NCBI GenBank assembly: GCA_903930225.1
Contig: CAIYXV010000003.1
Coordinates: forward strand, 1 to 38,243
Length of the DNA: 38,243 nucleotides
Direction: 5' to 3'
Source: an uncultured bacterium
GTDB taxonomy: Bacteria > Margulisbacteria > WOR-1 > XYC2-FULL-46-14 > WPAF01
Part shown: positions 33,299 through 38,243 of the stretch, piece after piece
Numbering within the stretch: the first letter of the stretch is position 1
Layout of the letters: each line of letters starts with the position of its first letter
Notes under the pieces: generated by a model
What the model saw: only the letters and a program-made list of their open reading frames with translations
What the model was told of the DNA's origin: nothing
Databases searched by the model: none
Position numbers and translations under genes: made by a program

Positions 33299-33304
33299 AT
33301 TATC
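33299..33304 (-). promoter_or_regulatory. Candidate -10 (GATAAT), 7 nt before rlmN
   Basis: GATAAT on the minus strand (33304-33299), then seven bases to ATG 33291. Weak -35. Confidence 0.45.
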
Positions 33305-33334
33305 TTTAAAAAAGTATCCGGATTGCAGGGATGA

Positions 33335-33490
33335 TCAGGCACCCTTGATGTTGTACTTGATATCGGGCCTTGAGCTGAGCTTGATGAACTTCAGCGGTTT
33401 AGCCTGCTTTTTTTCAAGCTTAGCCCTTATGCCCGACATGACGTCCTTTAGCTTTATCTTTTCAATATTATCTTTTTCTTCTTCCGTCAT
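33335..33490 (-). CDS. 51-residue unknown basic protein
   Basis: ATG 33490, stop 33335-33337. AAGGAG lies eight bases before the ATG, giving strong start support. Sequence: acidic-basic start 'MTEEEKDNIEKIKLKD', then 'MSGIRAKLEKKQAKPL', then 'KFIKLSSRPDIKYNIKGA'; strongly Lys-rich after residue 10. Its first 23 bases overlap the YgiT-type zinc-finger gene, so the two are coupled. No family recognised. Short enough to be missed by a length cut-off. Confidence 0.65.
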   Translation of the reverse strand: MTEEEKDNIEKIKLKDVMSGIRAKLEKKQAKPLKFIKLSSRPDIKYNIKGA

Positions 33491-33722
33491 ATTTTCCGCT
33501 CCTTGATTTTATCCGGTTTTTAAATTCGTCGAACAAAAGCTCAAGCACCCAGACCTCGTTGCAGCCATCACAAAACAGGGCCGGGACCCCTTCTAAAATA
33601 TATATCTGCTTTTTCTTTATGAGCCGGAGAGTTATTCTCTTTAATTTGAGCGGGCCGCCGCAGACCAGGCAGGACTTAAGCTTTGGGGGATAAACAACCT
33701 TGCTTTTACCCTTTTGCTTCAT
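33468..33722 (-). CDS. YgiT-type zinc-finger protein
   Basis: 84 residues. Two Cys pairs, 'CLVCGG' (about 18-23) and 'CDGCNEVW' (about 51-58), with 'EGVPALFCDGCNEVWV' matching the YgiT/MqsA N-terminal zinc finger. The helix-turn-helix half of MqsA is missing, so it is a stand-alone finger. In other genomes such proteins are paired with small toxins; here the coupled partner is the 51-residue protein, which does not look like a known toxin. TATAAT lies five bases before ATG 33722. Confidence 0.8.
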   Translation of the reverse strand: MKQKGKSKVVYPPKLKSCLVCGGPLKLKRITLRLIKKKQIYILEGVPALFCDGCNEVWVLELLFDEFKNRIKSRSGKYDGRRKR

Positions 33723-33727
33723 ATCAT

Positions 33728-33733
33728 ATTATA
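33728..33733 (-). promoter_or_regulatory. Perfect -10 (TATAAT), 5 nt before the zinc-finger gene
   Basis: TATAAT on the minus strand at 33733-33728, ATG at 33722. No ribosome site fits between. -35 weak. Confidence 0.5.
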
Positions 33734-33757
33734 CCATAAATTGTCTGCCGAATCCGC

Positions 33758-36082
33758 TTAAAATGAGAGAGAAACGCTCCCGCTGACAGCCGTTGTGCTG
33801 TTTTGAGCCTCGGAATTGTCCGCAAAATGTTTTACGCTCAAGTTCAAGTAAGTGGACCTTGAGAGATTTTGGGTATAATTGCCGAAGACCACATTGCCAA
33901 GATAAGCGCCGCACCGGTAAAGCGAACTTGTATTGAAAAGAAGGGTCCGCTCCGGCGTCAGGTCAAAGCGCAATTTCAGCATTGAAGCTTCCTTGCCCAT
34001 CCCGCTGTATACGGCGTATCCGGGATCCGAAAGGCCGCCGTTATAAAAATATTCGCCCAGGCGCTGGTAACCGAGCGAAAGGTTGAATCCCAGATTCGGC
34101 GAAAAATAGGTGAGGGAGTCCTGGAACGCGTTCGTATCAATATTGCCTGATGTCCCGATATATTGCAGGACATCCTGGTTTGAGTAATCGACTTTTGAGG
34201 CCTCGGCGTTCGCCTCGAACTGCCCGAAGATCTTCAGTTTTGCGCCGGCGTAAGTTTGCGTCACCCGGGAAGGAAGCTGCGCGGTCATAGTCGGGTCGAA
34301 GATATTCGTGACCAGATTTCCTCCAGCCGAGATCTGAAGGGGAGCGTCAAAAGAGATCAGGTATAATGAAGCAAAATTTGAATCGGTCGAGACATCTTGT
34401 TTAAAGGACAGTTTCCCGGCCGCGGCGTTCAGGCTGCAAAGCGGGGAATCAATCGAATAGGTGGCCTGATCGACCGTATTGTCAAAAAACAGGCTCGCGC
34501 CAAACGGGCTCCACCCGTAGTAATTGTATATCCGTCCGGCCTTAAGCGAGAATGAAGGGTTGTTATATGAAAGATAGGCTTCCCCAATGTTCAAATATTG
34601 AGGGCTGGTCGATCCGAAATACAGGTTGTTCTGTAAATAGATATAGGATGAAAATGAATTGCTCAATCTGCGGTTGACCGTTAAATTGAGCGACTGCAGA
34701 CCGAATATATTTTTCAGGTCCGTTCCCGGGGATTTTCCGTTGGCCACAGTAGAGTAATTAAATGACGTGTTTAAGTAAGTGCGGAAACCGTAATCCGGGG
34801 GCGGGGTAATTAAGATCTCCTCTTCTTTGATTTTAAGATAAAGCGCCTTCAGGGTGCGCACCGAATAATAAGCCAGATCATACCTTACGGCAAAAGAATC
34901 GCTCCTGAATTCCTTGTCGCGCCCGCCGGGCAGGACCCCCAGCCAGATCAGCTTCTGGATCGCCGAGTAAGCGAAATTATCCTTGGACACATCGCGGTAG
35001 CCGGCTTCGGGACTGGCCTCTTGCATCTTGACCTGTGACATCAGGATATTTTCGATCGGATTCAAAAGATAATACGCCAGCTGATAACGGGTAATGGGCA
35101 ATTCGCCGTTTAAGATCTCGGTCCGGTTGCCGGGAGGCAGTACCGAGAGCGCGATCAGTTTTTGCACCGAACGGTAAGCGGGATTAGACGTCCCGACATC
35201 CTTATAGGAGAGAGCCGCGTCCGCCAGATCAAGCTCCCCTTCTTCGCCGATCAAAAGCTTTTCCAGCACCTTGCTCAAAAGATTCAACAATTCAAATTTA
35301 TTTATTTGACTGGTCCCGTTAAACTTTTGTCCGGGAGATTTTGGCAATATCCCGACATCTACCAGCTCATCGATCGACTCCCTGGCATAATGATCTTCCG
35401 GTATATCAATGAACCCTGATTTGGGAACGGCCGGTTGCGTTACCTCTCCCGGTTTTTTCTCCGGTCTTAAGTAATCCAGAACGTTGGCGATAAAGATCGA
35501 CATTTCCATGCGATTTAACATTAATTCCCCGTCAAAAAACCGGAGTTTTCCCCCCGGCAAAAGCCCGGCGCCGATCAGTTTTTGCAGATAGGGATAATAG
35601 GGATCACTCTCTGATATGTTTGAATATCCCAGTTCATTGGAAACTGCGGGAAGTTGACGTCCCAGGGAGGATTCGATAAAACGGCACAGGGTATAATAAA
35701 AATAATATCGGGTGAGCCTGAGGCCGCCGTTAAAATTGCCGTTAGCGTCCGGCTCAAAAACTTTAAGAGCGGACAACCTTCCCGCCGCTTCATTAGCGTA
35801 GGAGGTGGAGGGAACGTCTTTATAGACAACCGTCGGCGGCGGCGGCGGTTTGTCAGGATAGGCCAAGGCATAGACGCGGTCAAGAATGACCGCCAGCTGA
35901 TATTTGTTCACATTCCCGCCGGCTTCGAACCTTTTATTTTTGGCGACTTCAATGATCCCTTCCCTTACCAGCTTGCTGACGAACGGATAGGCGGGATGGC
36001 CGGGCTTTAAGTCCTTGAACTGGGCAAGGGCGGGCGGGATTGTCAGGAAAAGAATTAATATCGCCAGTAAACACTTTTTCAC
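33758..36082 (-). CDS. SLH-domain outer-membrane porin (six SLH-like repeats)
   Basis: 774 residues, GTG start at 36082 overlapping the regulator stop (GTGA). Signal peptide to Ala-Leu-Ala-Gln about residue 20. Six SLH-like segments of about 50-55 residues follow (starting near 21, 88, 150, 222, 290 and 358); each begins F/Y-x-D-(V/L/I) and runs through 'A(Y/E)..(V/I)..L(V/I).(L/V)G(I/V)' to 'NK/TRYQLA..L'. Then a beta-barrel (about 425-774) ending in Ser-Leu-Ser-Phe, a terminal Phe outer-membrane signal. SLH porins attach the outer membrane to peptidoglycan-linked polymers; OmpM and cyanobacterial porins usually have one SLH, so six is unusual. Confidence 0.88.
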   Translation of the reverse strand: MKKCLLAILILFLTIPPALAQFKDLKPGHPAYPFVSKLVREGIIEVAKNKRFEAGGNVNKYQLAVILDRVYALAYPDKPPPPPTVVYKDVPSTSYANEAAGRLSALKVFEPDANGNFNGGLRLTRYYFYYTLCRFIESSLGRQLPAVSNELGYSNISESDPYYPYLQKLIGAGLLPGGKLRFFDGELMLNRMEMSIFIANVLDYLRPEKKPGEVTQPAVPKSGFIDIPEDHYARESIDELVDVGILPKSPGQKFNGTSQINKFELLNLLSKVLEKLLIGEEGELDLADAALSYKDVGTSNPAYRSVQKLIALSVLPPGNRTEILNGELPITRYQLAYYLLNPIENILMSQVKMQEASPEAGYRDVSKDNFAYSAIQKLIWLGVLPGGRDKEFRSDSFAVRYDLAYYSVRTLKALYLKIKEEEILITPPPDYGFRTYLNTSFNYSTVANGKSPGTDLKNIFGLQSLNLTVNRRLSNSFSSYIYLQNNLYFGSTSPQYLNIGEAYLSYNNPSFSLKAGRIYNYYGWSPFGASLFFDNTVDQATYSIDSPLCSLNAAAGKLSFKQDVSTDSNFASLYLISFDAPLQISAGGNLVTNIFDPTMTAQLPSRVTQTYAGAKLKIFGQFEANAEASKVDYSNQDVLQYIGTSGNIDTNAFQDSLTYFSPNLGFNLSLGYQRLGEYFYNGGLSDPGYAVYSGMGKEASMLKLRFDLTPERTLLFNTSSLYRCGAYLGNVVFGNYTQNLSRSTYLNLSVKHFADNSEAQNSTTAVSGSVSLSF

Positions 36083-36459
36083 TTTTTGGTTTTTGCCAGG
36101 GCCCGGTCAACCATTTCGTAAATGACTTCCATCATAAACGGTTTGCTGATATAGTCCATCGCCCCGAATTGCACGGCATCCATCTTGGTCTTTGCGGTCG
36201 CGTAAGCGGTCACGATCACGCACTCGGTCTTGGGATCGATCCCCTTGATCTTTTTTAAGATGTCCAGCCCGATCTCCTTCCCCTCGAACCGCAGGTCAAT
36301 AAAAACAATGTCATAATGATCCTTCTGGGCCGCGGCCGCGGCTTCATTGAGATTTTGAGCGGTGGCTACCACGTAGTCCTTGATGCCCAGGATCATCTTG
36401 AAAGATTCAAGGACCGAAAGCTCATCATCAACCACCAGGCATTTAACGATTTTAGCCAT
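36079..36459 (-). CDS. CheY-like single-domain response regulator
   Basis: 126 residues, receiver domain only. Acidic pocket 'VVDDE' (about 9-13), phosphoacceptor Asp in 'VFIDLRF' (about 55), Thr of 'VTAY', and Lys in 'SKPF' are all present, so phosphorylation is expected. No output domain, so it would signal by binding partners or by phosphotransfer. It follows the small membrane protein directly (the ATG abuts its stop) and overlaps the porin start. No kinase is visible in the window. Confidence 0.92.
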   Translation of the reverse strand: MAKIVKCLVVDDELSVLESFKMILGIKDYVVATAQNLNEAAAAAQKDHYDIVFIDLRFEGKEIGLDILKKIKGIDPKTECVIVTAYATAKTKMDAVQFGAMDYISKPFMMEVIYEMVDRALAKTKK

Positions 36460-36690
36460 TTATCTTACCTGACCCTTCGACAAAAGAAGCTCAAAAATAT
36501 TCAGCCTTGCCACTACCACGCGGCTTCCATCCTTTGGCGCGGTAAGCTCGATTTGGTATTGCCATAAGACCCCGACTGTAATGAGCAAAAATAAAAATAC
36601 TACAAGCGTCAAGATCTCGACCTGCCGGGCCTGTTTCCCCATATCCTGGGAAAGGACCGATAAGAAGAATTTCTTGATCTTTTCCCTCAT
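36460..36690 (-). CDS. Small single-pass membrane protein
   Basis: 76 residues. Charged N-terminus ('MREKIKKFFLSVLSQDMGKQ'), one membrane helix (about 27-43, 'ILTLVVFLFLLITVGVLW'), then a short beta-like outside part ('IELTAPKDGSRVVVARL'). Arg/Lys-rich before the helix puts the N-terminus inside. It begins one base after the exporter stop, so the same mRNA. No family recognised; it could be an exported substrate or a partner of the exporter. Confidence 0.8.
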   Translation of the reverse strand: MREKIKKFFLSVLSQDMGKQARQVEILTLVVFLFLLITVGVLWQYQIELTAPKDGSRVVVARLNIFELLLSKGQVR

Positions 36691-36691
36691 C

Positions 36692-38243
36692 TCAATCCTC
36701 GACCTCCAGTTCCTTGATCCGCTCCAGTTTTTCGCTGGCCGCTTTTCTGATCAGGTTCACATCGTATGGCGACAAGCTGAGCTCCTGGCCAATTTTAGCA
36801 TAGGAGAAAGAATCCTCATAATAAAGCTTCAATATTGTTTTCTCTATTGGGGAAAGCTTGAGGGCTTTTTTGATCTGTTCCTTTTCTCTTTCCCTTTTAG
36901 CGATCAGCGCTCTAATTGCGATCTCTTCGGAGAGATCTTCCGTTTCTTCCCTTCTGGTAGAGGCGCGGTAGAACCGGTAAAATTCACCTTTTTTGGAAAT
37001 AAGGTCCTCGAATGTCCCGGATTCCACGATGCGGTTTTCGGAAATGACATATATTTTATCGGCATTGTTAAGGGTCGAAAGCCGGTGGGAGATCATGATC
37101 ACGGTCTTGTCCTCGATATGATTTTTTATATTCTCATATATTTTGGCCTCACTGATGCCGTCGAGCGCGGAAGTGGCCTCATCCAGGACCAGTATCTTGA
37201 CATCCCGCAACAGCGCGCGGGCAATGGAAAGCCGCTGCATCTGCCCGCCCGAAAGCCCAACCCCCCCCTCGCCGATCCTGGTGTCGTAGCCGTTGGCCAT
37301 GGTCAGGATGAAATCATGGATCTCTGCCAGTTTCGCGGCTTCGATCATCTTCTCCTCCGTCGGATTGATACAGCCATAAGATAAGTTCTCCCGGACCGTG
37401 CCGGAAAAAATAATGACATCCTGCGAAACGATCGAAACGTTGGCGCGCAGGGTCATCAATGAAACCGTTTTCAAGTTGTATTTATCGACATATAGCTCCC
37501 CCTCGGTCGGGATAATGAATCTTAAGATAAGGTCAATAATGGTCGATTTGCCGGCGCCGGAGGCGCCGCAAATGGCGGTTATTTTTCCGGGATCGGCGCT
37601 CAAACTGACATCCCTCAAGATGTATTCTTCTGAATCAGGGTAATGGAAGCCGACTTTATCAAAGCTGATCTTGCCCTCGATCTGATATAAAACATAGGTC
37701 TTAGCATCCTGATAAACCTCGGGATCGGCGTTTAAGATCTCATTGACCCGGTTGATCGAAACCATGCCTCTGGCAACCGATTTATAAATAGTCCCCAGAT
37801 CCATGAATGGCTGGTGGATCTGGCCGAGGTACACCAGGAGAGCCATGATCTCTCCGATAGAGATGTGGCCGGTGATGACCCGATAGCCGCCATACCATCC
37901 TAGAAAGCTGGTCCAGAGGGTTATCAGGGCGGCGTCAAAGAACGAATTGAAAAGCCCGAGGAACAAGTTCTCCCTGACCAAGGTGAACATTTTTAAAAGC
38001 TTATCTATCAAACGGCCGGTCTCGTGGATCTCCTGGTTGAACGATTTAATGGTTTTTACATTGCTCATTTTTTCCTGGTAGAAGGAATAGACCAGGGATT
38101 CCTGCTTTTGTATTTTTTTCTGAATGTCCTCAAATAATCCGGCGAAAAAGCGGGTCTCGATGAAATACAGGGGGACCCCGAGCAGCGCCAGAAGGGTCAG
38201 GTTGCGGTCTATCATCAGGCAGATGACGAACAGCGCGACCAGG
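36692..38243 (-). CDS. ABC exporter (membrane + ATPase), N-terminus cut by the window, with sigma-70 region-4-like C-terminal tail
   Basis: Open to the window edge; an internal Met at 38215 lies within a membrane helix, so the start is outside. A type-I exporter membrane domain (about residues 1-185 counted from 38215) is followed by the ATPase: Walker A GASGAGKST (about 216-224), LSGGQ (about 320), 'LVLDEATSALD' (about 340-350), and His-switch 'MISHRL'. All ATPase motifs are intact. After about 420 there is a charged helix and then about 454-503: 'LSPIEKTILKLYY', 'SYAKIGQELSLSP' and 'VNLIRKAASEKLERI', the layout of sigma-70 region 4. Transports lipid, peptide or drug (unknown). Confidence 0.9.
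   Translation of the reverse strand, partial: LVALFVICLMIDRNLTLLALLGVPLYFIETRFFAGLFEDIQKKIQKQESLVYSFYQEKMSNVKTIKSFNQEIHETGRLIDKLLKMFTLVRENLFLGLFNSFFDAALITLWTSFLGWYGGYRVITGHISIGEIMALLVYLGQIHQPFMDLGTIYKSVARGMVSINRVNEILNADPEVYQDAKTYVLYQIEGKISFDKVGFHYPDSEEYILRDVSLSADPGKITAICGASGAGKSTIIDLILRFIIPTEGELYVDKYNLKTVSLMTLRANVSIVSQDVIIFSGTVRENLSYGCINPTEEKMIEAAKLAEIHDFILTMANGYDTRIGEGGVGLSGGQMQRLSIARALLRDVKILVLDEATSALDGISEAKIYENIKNHIEDKTVIMISHRLSTLNNADKIYVISENRIVESGTFEDLISKKGEFYRFYRASTRREETEDLSEEIAIRALIAKREREKEQIKKALKLSPIEKTILKLYYEDSFSYAKIGQELSLSPYDVNLIRKAASEKLERIKELEVED

Noticed and set aside
33468-33722. Full MqsA antitoxin
   Set aside because: No helix-turn-helix half and no MqsR-like partner; only the zinc finger is present.
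36581-37384. 267-residue plus-strand open frame opposite the exporter
   Set aside because: No recognisable domain; antisense to the conserved ATPase motifs.
1-38243. tRNA, rRNA or transposase genes
   Set aside because: None was recognised by eye on either strand; a tRNAscan or Infernal run would be needed to exclude small RNAs.

Overview
The window looks like a chromosomal segment from an uncultivated diderm bacterium. Evidence for an outer membrane: a porin with N-terminal S-layer-homology (SLH) repeats, a PorV/UPF0164-like barrel, and other predicted outer-membrane barrels. The SLH-porin design is known from Cyanobacteria and Negativicutes. Together with the gene mix it suggests a cyanobacteria-associated candidate lineage such as Margulisbacteria/WOR-1; this placement is inference, not shown by any marker here. 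Coding density is very high, no gap exceeds about 240 bases, and many genes overlap by ATGA or GTGA junctions.

Layout. (1) 1-5544, plus strand: a tight cluster of a truncated proline-rich protein, a helical + proline-linker + barrel-like protein, a membrane-anchored Ser/Thr kinase with all catalytic motifs, and a Cys/Asp-Ala-Gly-linker/Ig/LamG-like protein. (2) 5548-14408: cell-surface and secreted genes: three paralogous fiber-like proteins (shared N-domain and C-terminal motif; one has 13 internal repeat units), a HAD phosphatase-like protein, an Ig protein with a FlgD-like C-terminal domain next to a PorV-like barrel, a carbohydrate-binding-like protein and a duplicated-module outer-membrane protein. 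Two REP/MITE-like elements lie here. (3) 14556-18084: pth-mfd, converging on three translationally coupled small unknown genes (18062-19058, minus). (4) 19218-21796: mazG-ftsH; ftsH carries an apparent +1-nt frameshift before its conserved C-terminus. (5) 21770-26014: polysaccharide deacetylase (minus) divergent from ftcD-valS (plus). (6) 33291-26011, minus: a dense housekeeping run rlmN-rimO-pgsA-cinA-thpR-recA-rny-ymdB. (7) 38243-33335, minus: ABC exporter with a sigma-70 region-4-like C-terminal tail, a small membrane protein, a CheY-like regulator, an SLH porin, then a YgiT-type zinc-finger protein and a 51-residue protein.

The most notable signals are: the ABC exporter fused to a sigma-factor-like HTH in a surface-protein operon; a recurrent promoter layout in which the -10 box lies only 4-10 nt from the start codon of operon-leading genes (suggesting leaderless mRNAs); 7-bp-period dispersed repeats embedded in frame in valS (splitting a zinc-knuckle Cys pair) and in rimO; a frameshifted ftsH; a REP-like element supplying the start codon of a barrel gene; and an unrecognised three-gene small-protein operon. 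No tRNA, rRNA, CRISPR array or transposase gene was seen.
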